DNA from: Stenopsyche tienmushanensis
Taxonomy: Eukaryota; Arthropoda; Insecta; Trichoptera; Stenopsychidae
Length of the DNA: 64,000 nucleotides
Direction: 5' to 3'
Assembly: GCA_008973525.1 (NCBI GenBank)
Contig: WACJ01000114.1
Coordinates: 682,001 to 746,000, forward strand
The translations under genes and the position numbers were made by a program. The notes under the pieces were generated by a model. The model saw nothing but the letters and a program-made list of their open reading frames with translations. It did not search any database and had not been told where the DNA came from. Positions 26,101 to 36,275 of the stretch are shown piece by piece (position 1 is the first letter of the stretch; every line of letters begins with the position of its first letter).

Positions 26101-29100
26101 CACAGCTATAAAGAAGATATACAAGGCCCATGGAGCGACATTTTTTTTTTTTTTTTGGGATTAAGGGGGTATTTTGCTACGTTTTGCACAAAGGCCTTAT
26201 GTCTTAAGTATCATGGTTTTTTCAACATTTTGAAAACATATCCAAAACTTTTTAATCTGTTGTAATAGCACAAGAGAACAGTTTTTGAATTTTGCAATGT
26301 ATTTTTGATCTAAACAATTTATTATTATATGCAATTCCTAGCTTCCAGCTATTCTTTATGCAATATGTTATTAAATTTATTTACACCTGACACCACTGGA
26401 TTTCTTCGTCAGGGACGTGACCTATTCCGTGGCTCGCACGGTCTCCAGACCTGACACCACTGGATTTATTTGTCAGGGGACGTGCCCAGTTTCGTGGCTC
26501 GCACGGTCTCTAGACCTGACACCACTGTATTTATTTCTCTAGGGACGTTCAAAAGAATTAATTTCACAAAAGAAATTCTGATTGAAGGATTAAGTGTCGC
26601 CTTTGCAAAACTTGGAAGAGGAAATGCTACTTCAGACAGCTACAGTTGAAGTAAAGAAAAGGTGTCCAAGATGACCAATTTGAACAAATTTACCCTCCTA
26701 ATTCCCTAAAAAAAATGTCAGCCCATGTGCTAAACACCCAGTATACTTAAAATTTAGCATAGGGCAATGAAAAAATATGTTTTATTTTCGATCATTTTTA
26801 TCAAATATATAATATATTATGGACAAGACCATAGTATTTGAATACATTTGATATGAACAAATTTCAGTCCTTCAATATCTCACACACATTAACATATGTC
26901 ACATCACAAAGATTAGGCCTTCAAAATCTCTTCGGATAATGGAGAATTGCTAGAAATAGAAAAATTAGGCTATTGGGGATAGATTTGCACATATTCGTTT
27001 TTCACGGTCAATCAAAAAAAAACACAATCTCGGTCGACAGCAAACCTTGGACTCTTTCGCTTAGTTAAATTCATAAATGGGGTCTACTGATAAGAAAGTC
27101 TTCATAGACGCCGATAAGAGAATAAATAATGCAAAGTCAATAGAATGTTTTTTCACATTTCTATAAATATACAGCTATATGCATATGGGATCACATAGCA
27201 AGACATTGTATAAAATGTGGGTGTTATCTAATGCCAGAATAAAACTGCAAACTTTTGTTGTAAACTGCTTGTTAAAACCACTTAGAAATTCTCAAAATAT
27301 AAATTATGTGTTTGTCCTTCCAGTGTACTAGACACGATTATAAGGATCTGGCTACTATTTGATTGCAATTTATTACTTAAATGTCGATTTCTGCTCATCA
27401 TGTTCGATATTAAATTTCGTTCGACATCAAAGTCTTATATGACCGGAATAGAAGAACCAAGAAGGCATATGACCAATCATTACTTCGGTTGCATCCATGA
27501 TTATCTTTAATTTAACCTCACACATTTGTATATCCAAATTTCAATCTAAAATAACTGCCTCTTTGATGTTGTATAATCAAAACCATTTAACACTTGTTTT
27601 TAACGAGTAAAATTTCAATCAAACCAAGACACATATGACTAGATAACGATATTTCTAAACTGAAATTTTGATAAATTAATGAGACAAGAATGAATGTAAG
27701 TACAGCATTGGACAAATTTGTGATATCATATGTCAGCTAATTAAGATGCCAAAATGCCTCAGGTCGTCTGTTCACTGATTCTGGCCATTTTCTGGCAGTT
27801 GCATCCTTCTATACCCTTGGTCCAAGACCGATTACGTTGGATATTCTCATAGAGTATCCAACTTTCATCTCCAGTGACAAGTCTCTTCAAAAAAAAGTTA
27901 GCTATTATGTCATTGGAGAAGAAAATCGCATGTTGAAATACGCTGAAGTTTATTTGAATCAGTCAGATCACGAGGAAGCCACACATCTGAACGATTGATG
28001 TAGCTCAATTTTGTCAGATGATTATGGACGGGTGTTCGTGGAATTTCTAACGTGTTAGCTATTTCGCGATCAGTATATCGTGGGTTTTCTTCAACCATGG
28101 CTATGATTAAATCTGTGTTTATTTGCGAAAGACACTTATGGGACAACCTAATATATTTCTCCATAAATGCAATATATTAAATACTATTATAATGTATGTT
28201 TTAAAATAATATACAAAGATAGTCCCAAACGTACTTGACCTAACGTATAAAACAAATACTATGATAGAAAGTGTCTAGACGCTACGTTGCTTCCGTAATC
28301 TTATAGATCATAGAAGCCGTAAAAAGGTTTGTATGTCCAATCGGTCCACTTTTCGAACCGCTGATATAACGAATGAGCGCCATCGGATGTCATACCTGTA
28401 AATGTCTACAGAACGTTAGACATCTTAGTATATATTATAAAAACGGACATGGTCAATCAGTGTTGGTTCATGTAAAGTAGAATGGTCGAGTAAAATAAAA
28501 ACCATGTGCAACTCTCGATCGGGTCGGTATTCTGCGTTTTGCGCCCCATGCCCAGTTGCGCCCGTGGCAGGCGCTTGCTTTGCCACGCCCTTATTACGAC
28601 CCTGCCAAAATGTGTATTTTTTATTCCATAGCCCGTGATTAAAATCGATCATATATCATGACATTTTTACAAATTATTGCCTGTGATTAATTTGTAAATC
28701 AAATAGATGCCTGTGACGTTACTGAAGATAATGAAAGACGTAGTTCTAAATTGGCTGCTTGTAACCTTTATGGCTTTATCATACCAATCGATGCGCATTG
28801 CAAATGCCGTTTAGAATAGTATGTATTTCAAATAACTGCAGTATAAAAAATAAATGGATTGATATCTCTATTGCTTTATTCGTTTATGGTTAATTCCTTT
28901 GTCTAACATTTTAAGCTTGTTCCATTCCCTATCGATGTACAAATAATAGCCTTCAGTCACAAGTTAAAATTTACACGAGTATGTGAAAAATGTTGCTTTA
29001 TCTCATAGAATAACTGTTTACATTTTATCAACTAATGACACTGATTGGATTATTGATTTTGATAGCTATTGTCAAATGTGACGTATCTTCAAATGAAACT

Positions 29101-30021
29101 CGAAAATGTGAGAAGATATCAACGTTATACGAGTAAATATATGAGGTTGTTTTGAACTTTGGATCGCTCAAATCACGAGATGTCTCAGAAATAACTGCTA
29201 TTAGACGGAGTTTTGTATAAATATGTATTTTCATGTGCATGCAAAAGCGTAAAAAATAACATCTTTGTAGAATTTTTAAAGCGAGCGTCGTGCAAATGCA
29301 AATACATACAATATTTTTGTGAACGGGAAGGCTTTTATTATAATCAATGACGGTAAAATTTACGGCTTTGATTCCATATTATTATTGCAGGCTTAATCTG
29401 TCTCATATCACAATTAGATTCACAGCACACTAAATATCTTTGCTTCCGAGGAGTTCATATCTGTAACCTCTTACACTAAAATGTAAGTCTCGACGGCTTA
29501 AGCACAATCACAGCGTCGTCGGTGACACGTTAATTCGTTTATGTGATACAGATAATAAAATATGAATTCTATCAATACGTAACTAATCGGCGATACTTGA
29601 ACTGGCAGCATTACTCATGAACTCGAAGATGTTTATCACTTTCATACCGATAAATATACCAAGATCTCACTAATACTCGTACTATTCAACTTTAGCTTGA
29701 CTTTTTATGAATATTGTACGTCAAGGAATTCAACTGATTTCATTCAATTACACGTATTTATTAACTTCACAATTATCAGACAACATGAAGCGACCATACA
29801 AATCCATGCGACTCTTCCCCAAATTGCATTGTATAAATCCAGCATTAAAAATGTGCATACATTTATATGAATACTGTGCAAATCTCCAGGATGATATTAA
29901 CAATATTGAGACGCGATATAAGGTATAAGCTTATTTTTAAAAAACGACTTACACATCCCATTATCCCAGAAAACATCACAACGAAGCGCAGATGCTTCAT
30001 CACTGCTTTTTCTTCCCCCAT
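11195..30021 (-). CDS. Four-pass transmembrane protein, 394 aa, eight exons
   Basis: Exons in transcript order are 29953-30021, 20249-20369, 18389-18514, 18179-18312, 16001-16291, 14639-14688, 14429-14566 and 11195-11450. Every junction is GT-AG and phases match, giving 1185 nt. The start ATG (30021) has an in-frame TAA 18 nt upstream, which fixes it. Hydrophobic segments lie near residues 11-41, 82-104, 117-141 and 211-240, so both ends are probably cytoplasmic. The second outside loop begins with a Thr/Pro-rich, mucin-like stretch (about 151-186). The tail (about 241-394) is polar and ends in an Asn/Gln-rich segment with a YNNYNNNQQYRR finish. Introns are 9583, 1734, 76, 1887, 1312, 72 and 2978 bp; the long ones are full of transposons. 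I do not recognise the family. The layout resembles arthropod four-TM junction or glial proteins such as Pasiflora, but that is only a topology match. Exon structure is secure, function unknown. Confidence 0.88.
11730..12863. mobile_element. hAT-like element (GTTCTTAAACT ends) carrying a nested MITE
   Basis: The right end reads as CAGTGGTTCTTAAACT on the minus strand; the left end CAACGGTTTTTAAACT is its inverted partner. Flanks are GTTTCGAC (11722-11729) and GTTTAGAC (12864-12871), an 8 bp duplication with one change. The homologous piggyBac relic near 49510 has the uninterrupted GTATGTTTAGAC. Subterminal GGGTCCGC blocks recur at 17917-18104, 36222-36275 and 42165-42355. Confidence 0.82.
11899..12778. 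mobile_element. 880 bp piggyBac-type MITE with TTAA target site
   Basis: Perfect 17 bp inverted ends GGCGTCTTCTCACTTTA are flanked by TTAA (11895-11898 and 12779-12782). The related hAT copy at 42165-42355 has the undisturbed sequence, a single TTAA between GAAAAA and GTGACAAGGG, which proves the insertion. Inside, about 12134-12165 and 12275-12305 form an inverted pair around ATCTGATGATAT. There is no transposase. Confidence 0.9.
13001..14428. other. Rest of the last intron of the four-TM gene
   Basis: No coding sequence seen. It holds a tRNA-like SINE piece (13975-14075) and a CGAGACGATCGATC block (about 13910-13930) that recurs near 20830 and 44770. A small hairpin (ACTCGCCA...TGGCGAGT) lies at about 13149-13177. 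Confidence 0.5.
13975..14075 (-). repeat. tRNA-derived SINE fragment
   Basis: On the minus strand a B-box-like GGTTTGAGTTCAAATCC is followed by AGATTGTGG and preceded by an A-box-like TGGTAGATTGAGC. The same arrangement occurs at 45848-45935, and partial copies lie at 33003-33045, 37113-37157 and 46495-46540. Confidence 0.6.
14689..16000. other. Fifth intron of the four-TM gene
   Basis: AT-rich, with no recognised transposon or gene. The open frame near 14921-15124 has no family resemblance that I can see. Confidence 0.45.
16840..17740. repeat. Composite repeat with inverted ends in intron 4 of the four-TM gene
   Basis: About 16936-16976 (ATTGTATAGAT...CCCAAATTTATC) is inverted relative to 17588-17633. 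Between them lie 17038-17332, the copy of bases 1-273, and 17380-17570, which matches 30690-30870. Outer parts share CTGTCTC/GAGACAG-rich motifs with 32130-32230 and 38860-38900. It looks like an old mobile element without coding capacity; its class is unknown. Confidence 0.6.
17917..18104. mobile_element. Partial hAT-like copy (GGGTCCGCGG family)
   Basis: The sequence resembles 11760-11890 and 12800-12860 of the hAT at 11730-12863 (GGGTCCGCGGAGATATAAAAA; ACTTGAACAAGATATTTT; GGGTCCGCGGACTACATAAG). The left end is rearranged into a GGGTCCGCGAAG palindrome (17894-17925). It ends 75 bp from an exon of the four-TM gene. Confidence 0.7.
18735..19566. mobile_element. Tigger/pogo-like non-autonomous relic
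   Basis: TA flanks both sides. The inner ends carry AAACC...TTTTT and GCACAAAAAAG/GTGCGA motifs in opposite orientation, and ACCGCATAACTT blocks (18835 and 19513) of the Tigger type. Ends are only roughly inverted, so limits are uncertain. It lies in intron 2 of the four-TM gene. Confidence 0.45.
20860..21235 (+). repeat. Dispersed repeat A, copy 1 (5' part missing)
   Basis: It matches, in opposite orientation, 46980-47415 and 56445-56820. Shared blocks include ATCATACATTCACCTCCTCA, CACTCGATATTGAAGGTAG, TATCCTGAATGAACGTATTG and CGACCTTTTTGATTC. The repeat ends near 21235 with CTAAGGGTGTCTCCCC. In all long copies the first part stays open in one frame (SLDIEGSIT...PNGYPE), but this may be chance. 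Confidence 0.85.
21590..22440 (+). pseudogene. Mariner transposase relic, family 2, copy 1
   Basis: The 90-residue frame at 21845-22114 carries NWVPHELKPRDVERRFFTCE, then VAGDEKWILYDNPEKKK and VGPKGCCVL, a classic mariner block. Upstream (about 21600-21845) and downstream (to about 22430, decayed HHDNARLH and PYSLASSDYW stretches) need other frames. It is dead. A minus-strand copy of the N-terminal half lies at 35130-35415. It sits in intron 1 of the four-TM gene. Confidence 0.88.
22451..24190 (+). pseudogene. Tigger/pogo transposase relic
   Basis: The left end CCTCGGTTTACGCGG is Tigger-like. Then come CENP-B-type DNA-binding fragments (about 22700-22990), DDE-domain frame 23135-23449 (VHWKSNKKAWMT, then LLLDN and PPNTTFLIQPLDQGVI), and the C-terminal frame 23563-24072 (STLNACWRAVWPEVVE, GLEDLEFSDID). 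Frameshifts and stops break it into at least four pieces. I did not find a matching right terminal repeat. Confidence 0.88.
24594..24840. repeat. GC-rich island, possible SINE or LINE end
   Basis: A roughly 200 bp GC-rich stretch in AT-rich intron DNA. It has GAGCCGCCGAGC and GCTAGCCGCCGAGCGC near-repeats around CACCACGCGGTG. The motif TTGGACA(A/G)ACACACATT occurs twice (24771 and 24850), the second followed by TATATATAAGATT, as at some LINE/SINE tails. The minus strand is open for 76 codons, but the protein looks unlike any family I know. Confidence 0.4.
24900..25805. other. Intron 1 spacer, nothing recognised
   Basis: AT-rich DNA between the GC-rich island and an inverted-repeat arm. No coding sequence or repeat was recognised. 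Confidence 0.4.
26390..26720 (+). pseudogene. Mariner relic with a tandemly triplicated ~70 bp segment
   Basis: The unit CCTGACACCACTG(G/T)ATTT...GGCTCGCACGGTCTC occurs at about 26387, 26452 and 26516. It corresponds to the mariner motif of the LARSPDLTPLDF type. After the third unit the relic runs on as in 4400-4700 (inverted). Confidence 0.75.
27760..28164 (-). pseudogene. Mariner transposase relic, N-terminal half
   Basis: The 84-residue minus frame shows the helix-turn-helix region (ENPRYTDREIANTLEIPRT, then HLTKLSYINRSDVWLPRDL). It continues in another frame toward 27790 with LVTGDESWILYENIQR. The C-terminal half is absent. Confidence 0.82.
28700..29952. other. 5' end of intron 1 of the four-TM gene
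   Basis: AT-rich, with no recognised element or gene. Regulatory elements of the four-TM gene might lie here, but none can be named. Confidence 0.4.
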
Positions 30022-30662
30022 TCCAAGGCCTGGCTTTTATTTGGGTGGTTCAATGAAGACACACTATTCCGGAAGAATCGGCCGTGGTAATGGAACGTCA
30101 ATAGAGCACTGATGGTCGATTGTGAGGTACTGTTTGATATTTTTCTAGTCTCCTATCGGTTATCAATCCATTTTAATCGCAGATAGCGGACAAAAAGGCA
30201 CATTGACTTAATAATGGTGTATTCGGTCGTATCGATATATATATTGCTGATATTAAAGTGCTAACGTTCATGTTCGTATCGGCATATAATATGTATTATT
30301 ATACGATTTGAACTAGGATCGTACTGAAAACTATCTGCATTCTATAAGTCATCGAAGGATACATAGAAAGGATGATAATTTTTTCAATATGTGTATGCGA
30401 AAGTATCATTCAAATGATCAATGATACATCGAGTCTGCCAATGGATATGATGAATCTTTCCACATTCTGTCATATTTGATGAACACCTTAGCGTCCTAAT
30501 AGACGAGAATCCTAATAAAAAAGAATCTGATGTGTAAAATCATAATATCCGTTTGAGCAATTAGTACATAATTTCTAATTGTTTTTGCTATTTAAGCAAA
30601 AATAGACCAATTTTGCGTGATCTTGAAACTTTTACTTGAAATACAACCCTTTGGTTGGTGAG

Positions 30663-30900
30663 ATTAGAGATTAATTATAAATTGTGTCGAACATAGATGC
30701 TGTATTCGTATGCGCACCGCTTATCGTCCAATTTTCTCTCAGGATCGCGCAGCGTGAGTCAATCTTGTATATCAATAAATGAACTTTAACACCGTCGATG
30801 GCATACAATATTCGTTTATTTCTTCGTGTAAACATAAACAATACGAATGCGTGTCTTCACTTTTAGTGACAAAATAATGCATTTGTTGATGCTTTCAACC
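30663..30900. repeat. Repeat related to 17380-17570
   Basis: ATAGATGCTGTATTCGTATG, ACCGCTTATCGTCCA and TTTCTTCGTGTAAACATAAA recur in order at 17388-17560. It ends just before the hAT at 30910. Upstream of it (30022-30660) I see only the unannotated promoter side of the four-TM gene. Confidence 0.7.
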
Positions 30901-30909
30901 GGATACGAT

Positions 30910-31799
30910 TAGGGAATCCAATCCCGGGATCCCGGATAGTTTTAGGTGCTCATGAATCCCGGGATTAGTAAACGTAATCCCGAAAAATTTGGGATTGAAA
31001 TTTTTATCTAACAGAAATCGTACACCTCACCAGCACGATGAAGGCTACTAAATGGATGCTTGGAAACAGTGGCTTAACTACTAATTGGCGAACTTAGGCG
31101 ACGTCTAGGGGCAGTCTAATCTATGTATACATATATACAATACATATATATTTTTCAATTTGTTATATTAACCTTTCCCTACCGGTGATGTATTTACTAC
31201 ACCTCGACTCTAATAATGGGAATATCGATATGAAATATAATAGATACGGGGCTCAGAATTTTTGTATTCCTCCGTAATATAATTACGAATCACATCAAAG
31301 TATTACAATATGTAAGTATTCATCTGCAGCGACGGAAATAAATAATTTGTCGGAAAATCGGGAAATTTGCGACTTTTAGTCCGTGTCTCAGCAGAAAGGA
31401 AATTTATCATTTACATTGATGGTGTTATACGAAAATGGGGGCTCACGCAGTCATCAACTCGAATTAGCATTTAAATATCTGATGACGATACCTCATATTC
31501 AGCAGCTGGTTACCCAAATCAGATCCAAACGAAATGACCAAACACTCGATGTTTAATGTTAATTCGGGCATATATTCAAAACAATATTTGAATTTTTTAG
31601 TGTTTTATCTTTTCTTAAACAAATAAAATTTCCTCCGCCTTCAAAATTTTTTTTATATTAAACAAATGGACTTATTAGTAATTTTTGATAAAATTTATTA
31701 ATGTAATCTCTTAAACTATTGAAAATCTCGGACCCGGGATTCCGGGATGGTCTAATGCAATCCTGGGATCAAAATTTTAGCTCGGGACTGGATTCCCTA
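30910..31799. mobile_element. 890 bp hAT element, CCCGGGATT family, copy 1
   Basis: Ends TAGGGAATCCAATCCCG and its inverted partner (CGGGACTGGATTCCCTA) are flanked by GATACGAT (30902-30909) and GATACGGT (31800-31807), an 8 bp duplication with one change. The ends contain repeated ATCCCGGGAT palindromes. About 31380-31580 holds a decayed piece of the hAT dimerisation domain, better kept in the inverted copy at 33247-34183. Confidence 0.88.
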
Positions 31800-31975
31800 G
31801 ATACGGTACAAATTCTGTTATAGTTTTAATGTTCGTTTTGTCGTCATCTGTTGATAATAGATGCGATGATTCTCTATTTTGTACTCTTTAAAATAAAATC
31901 ATTCAAATATTATCGAAATATATCAAAATTTTAAAATAATGATTTGAATGAATAATATTGTATTAATCTTTTAAC

Positions 31976-32040
31976 TGCCAACGACGCACCGGCGCGTCGA
32001 ATTTGTATGCGCTGATGAGTCATTGGCAGCTAAAAGGTTA
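31976..32040. repeat. Short inverted-repeat element (CGAC-CACCGGCG type)
   Basis: CTTTTAACTGCCAACGAC at the left is inverted relative to the right part (GTCATTGGCAGCTAAAAGG). The left half, with CACCGGCG(A/C)GTCG, recurs at 41978-42015. It may be a very small MITE. Confidence 0.5.
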
Positions 32041-32089
32041 AAAGCACGGCATTAAAAATGGAGCGCTATAGATCGCGTTTCGCAATATT

Positions 32090-32230
32090 TGAGAATATTT
32101 AAACGTGTAGGGGTATCTTTACAGCAAGACCGTCGTCATCGATGTACGAGTGTATGATGAAACGCAAGACACCCGTCTCTGTCTCCGGCTTACTCTTTCT
32201 ATATCATTCGAGTCCGAACGCACATATGTG
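32090..32230. repeat. Direct repeat shared with 38811-38905
   Basis: TTTAAACGTGTAGGGGTATC, CGAGTGTAT(G/A)ATGA and GACACCCGTCTCTGTCT occur in both. The 38.8 kb copy continues into a GC-richer tail to about 39110 with the hairpin CGTATCGA...TCGATACG. It may be part of a long terminal repeat, but no partner is seen. Confidence 0.6.
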
Positions 32231-33246
32231 CGATTACTCATCTACGGGCTAAATAAGATAGATTTTGACTTATTTACTGCATAGACCTGCCCTCGAGCGG
32301 ATAAAAATTCCTTTTCATACGCAAAATTTAATTATGACACACACAAAATGAATTAAGACGAAGTGCTTGATAATTTTGCATTGAAAATAAGAAGAAAAAA
32401 AATATTTTAAGAAACTGTCAGCAAATTTAATACATTAATCTGGCAAGGTGATTAAACGAAATTGATATGATTAATATCAGGGTAAACAGATTCTATTGGC
32501 TGTTGACGTTCATAGCAAGTATGCGGTTATCTAAAATAACAGATAGGACGTAATTCAATTTTCGATTGAAATGTTCTTAAAGATATTTCATTCGGTATAA
32601 ATAGGTAACTTAGTAAGACTCAAATTTTCAGCATTTTATCTACCTGCCTATCGACATTTGATAGCGTAAATAAGATTAATCTTCAGCACTTTACGATAAA
32701 TTTAAAACAATAGATCCTAATAATCAATTACAATGATTTGCGATGAGCAATCAGTATCATCAGACGATATCCACAATTGAATTTTCTAGGAATAGAGAAT
32801 TTTATATGACTATTTCCAGCTGTCTTCCTTATATGAATATTTAAATTATTGATGCAAATCTGTCAGACTTTATTTATTGTTTGAGATCTTTCTAAATCAA
32901 GAAATTAGGCAAATTTTGAATTGAGACAATGATTCGGGATTACTAACACTGTGTTTTCAAATTTAATACTAATACTATTTTCCAAATTTTTATTTTACTA
33001 TTTGGATTTGAACCTTTATGAACTAGTCCACTAAAATAATAGGTGCAACTCTCGTAAAGCATGATTTTTAGGTTCCTAAAAAAGACCGTGTTATATCAAA
33101 AATTTGTAATGAGACTAGTGTAAAAATTATGAAGGACTTATGTAGGAAAAATATTTTTATTGAAACAATGGTAATTATTTACGAAATATTCTATGTAATA
33201 TTCAAGCAAAATATTTGACTTAATCGTCTCCATCCATACTTGTATC

Positions 33247-34183
33247 TAGGGAATCCAATCCCGAGCCAAAATTTCGATCCCGGGATTGGGATTTTCAATA
33301 TTTTAAGAAATTACATTGATAAATTTAATCAAAAATTACCAATAATTCAATTTGTTAAATATAAAAAATAACTTGAAGACCAAAGAATTTTATTTATTTA
33401 CGAAAAGATAAAAATACAATTTAAAAATAGATAAATAAAACACTAAAAAAATTCAAATATTATTTTGAAAATATGCCCGAAGTGACATTAACATTAAACA
33501 TTAGTGTTTCGTCATTTAGTCTGGATCTGATTTTGGAAGTCAAGACACTTGCTGCTGAAAATGCACGCTCAGCTTCCACACTCGTTGGAGGTATCTTCAT
33601 CAGATATTTAAATGCTAGTTCGAGTTGATGACCGCGTGAGCCCCCATTTTCGTATAACAACATCAATGTGACTGATAAAATTCCTTTCTGCTGAGACACG
33701 GACTAAAACTCGCAAAAATCCGGATTTCCCGATAAATTATTTATTTCCGTCGCTGCAGATGAATATTTATATACTATAATACTTTGATGTGATTCGTAAT
33801 TATATTATGGAGGAATACAAAAATTCTGAACACCGTATCTGTTATATTTCATATCGATATTCCTATTATTCGTCGAGGTGTAGTAAATACATCACCGGTA
33901 AGGAAAGGTTACTATAACAATTTGAAAAACATACATGTACGCTATATATGTATACATAGATTAGACAGTTACTGCCCCTAGGCGTAGCCTATGTTCGCCA
34001 ATTAGTAATTACGCCACTGTTTCTAAGCGTCTAGAATTCGTTGGGAATGTCTCGATTTAGTAGCCTTCATCATGTTGGTGAGGTGTACGATTTCTGTTAG
34101 ATGAAAATTTTAATCCCGAAATTTTCGGGATTACGTTTTCTAATCCCGGGATTCTTAAGTACCTAAAATCGTCCGGATCCCGG
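33247..34183 (-). mobile_element. hAT element, CCCGGGATT family, copy 2 (inverted, one end lost)
   Basis: This is the inverted counterpart of 30910-31799. The TAGGGAATCCAATCCCG end is at 33247; at the other side the outer ~10 bases are replaced. The minus frame 33460-33699 carries ELAFKYLMKIPPTSVEAERA and FSAASVLTSKIRSRL, the hAT C-terminal dimerisation domain. No duplication is detectable because one end is missing. Confidence 0.85.
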
Positions 34184-34189
34184 GATCCA

Positions 34190-35080
34190 TCAAATTTATT
34201 AAAACAGCTTCGCTTTCCATCAGTATTTTTTAAATATTAATAACACTCATATCGTTAAAGCATTCCTTTTCTAAATCATAAAAAATGTTCATTTTATCGG
34301 ATTTATTTTGACTTCAATTGTTCGGTTAATCGATATAATACCTCGGCATAAATCTAAGCTTAAAAAAAGTATAATCGTATTCGTACTCTGAAATTTCGCA
34401 AAATAATACACATCGACTTTTGTATATTCATCAATTGATGATAGATTTCCACATATTGTCGGTTTGTAAAAATTCATAGTGAACCTTATATGTGAAGTCG
34501 TATAAAACAACCCATAAATTCATAGTGGTTTTTTTTACCATTTCGCAGTAACCCTATGCAATCAATACATATTCTTATTTCACGGAAACCATTAAACGAG
34601 GAATTTATCAAACTATAAAGTTGATCTACAATTTTTTGTTGGAAGGAAAAGATAAAAACAACTGAACAGTCTCGTATTAAATTCACGCGTATCGTATCCC
34701 TTAGCGAATTAACTAGTTTTTCACAACTTTTGCCGGTAGTTCGATGGTATTTTAACTTTGAATTTGATTTTCAAAAATAATAATTAGCATATGAACAAAT
34801 AAAATCATGCAAAAAAAACTAATGACAGAAATTTACATATAAATAATTAAAATACGTTTTATGTTTGTATCAATATATATAAAAATGAAAGTTTTTTGCT
34901 TCGTTGCCCCATATGCGTTGTTATATTTTGGTGTGTTGAGTTTTGGCGAGTTTGTGAATTATTACAACAATTGTTGTACCAATTCATTGCAATTTGTATT
35001 GCGAGATGTTTAGCAGATGTATCATGTTGTAGGATGTAGGAAATCGACAAAAACGAAGATTTACATTTATAAAATGTTTC
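34190..35080. other. Intergenic spacer, possible Helitron-like edge
   Basis: No gene seen. At 34870-34890 the sequence TCAATATATATAAAAATGAA resembles starts of some insect Helitrons, but there is no terminal hairpin or Rep/helicase sequence to support this. Confidence 0.3.
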
Positions 35081-35084
35081 TCTG

Positions 35085-35415
35085 ATAGGCTATAGGGGTA
35101 ACGAGACTAAAATGGTTAGGAACTGCTGTCGTAAAATATCCATTTCTCATCCCCGGTCACAATCTGATGTATAAATCCCTTTCTTTTTTGTATTTAAATG
35201 AGCTGCTCGCAAGTGAAAAATCGCCTTTCAACGTTTCTCGGTTTTAGTTCATGAGGCACCCAATTGCCTTGCTTTTGAATCATTTCCATGGATTTCAATC
35301 GTACAGAAACTGCGCTTGTTGAGTCACTCCCGATGATACTGCAAACTTCACTTGCGTTTGACTTGGATCTTCATCAAATAGCGCCACCAATTCTTTGTCG
35401 TCAAGGTTTTTTATG
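35085..35415 (-). pseudogene. Solo hAT end next to mariner relic, family 2, copy 2
   Basis: 35085-35124 (GGGGTAACGAGACTAAAATG, then GTTAGGAACTGCTG) matches the 3' tip of the ZBED/SCAND3-like hAT at 10114-10144. From 35130 the minus strand is the N-terminal half of the mariner family found at 21590 (DDKELVALFDEDPSQT, RNPWK, then NWVPHEL-like). Both are fragments. Confidence 0.78.
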
Positions 35416-36221
35416 AAGCTCAAAGCTATATAAAATGAATATTATTGATAGATGTCCAAGCTCTCTGAAACCACTGAAATCAGCTGTCACTATGAAACAT
35501 TTGGTGTGTAACTTCCCTACATCGTCTTTGCGGAACGCAGCTCAGCACACTGACAATGCGGCTTAGTTTGCCAACTATTGGAGCAATAAATTGGTCGCAT
35601 CAAATATTCAATGATAGCCGAATCTCAAAAATATTTCAATAGGGGAGAAAAACTGAACACAAATAAAACTCTCAGTGAGTTCTGTTCTCAGCGAGATATA
35701 TTAATACATTCCCTCTTTTTTTGGGAGTTACATTTATCGAGTGGAAGGACCAAGTGAAATAATTGAAAGTGTTTCTGAACCCCAAGCTTAAATAGGGAGC
35801 GCACAAATCATGGGCGAGGGGCGCTTAATTTCATATAACAGAGGCTCATCGACTTACAATAAGCTCATCATCATCAGTCATTCGTCCGATCTTCACTAGC
35901 CATTTATAGAAAAACTTTCCGTGCGAATTTAAAAAAAAAAAACTTCAAGTTGTGCAAAATATAGATTAAAAAGACGCGCTTAACTCAGAACCGTTTACCA
36001 ATCGAACTAAATATTAAAAATTATCCTCCTGTTTTAATAGCTTGTAAAAGTAGTCGGCAACAACCAAATTAAAAATCATCCCTTTGAATTAGGGTATATT
36101 TCTATGGGGGTAATTTGGAGTCATCGGAAAATATTTCATGGGTTCTCTCTCACTTTAAAACGGATTACGTGGGGGATAATTTAATACTTTTACGGTAGAG
36201 TAAATAATGCCCTAACATAGT

Positions 36222-36275
36222 GGTTCTTAAACTGGGGTCCGTGGACCCCTGAGGGACCACGGACTATACGTTTTT
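36222..36275 (+). mobile_element. Solo hAT-like end (TAGTGGTTCTTAAACT)
   Basis: TAGTGGTTCTTAAACTGGGG is followed by a GGTCC...GGACC palindrome, as in the terminal part of the hAT at 11730-12863. No second end is nearby. Confidence 0.6.

Larger units (their letters stand above)
25806..28604. repeat. Inward-facing ~118 bp inverted repeats (CAGGG ends), 2.8 kb apart
   Basis: 25806-25925 and 28485-28604 are inverted copies. Both begin CAGGG(C/T)CGTAA(C/T)AAGGGC and continue through GCCACGGGCGCAACTGGGC to ATGGTTTTTATTTTA. They look like transposon ends, but 8 bp flanks (TCTTGTGA and CCAAAATG) do not match. Between them lie mariner relics, so they may be two separate insertions. Confidence 0.7.

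Noticed and set aside
26139..26157. Long T run (about 18 bases) as a possible retroposed poly(A) tail
   Set aside because: No gene-like sequence or target duplication lies on either side.
32004..32036. CGCTGATGAGTC resembling a hammerhead ribozyme core
   Set aside because: The conserved GAAA half and stems II/III in the required order are missing; the match is a short chance string in a small inverted repeat.
34870..35060. Possible Helitron start (TC...ATATATATAAAAATG)
   Set aside because: No 3' hairpin with CTRR end and no Rep/helicase sequence; the string is common in AT-rich DNA.
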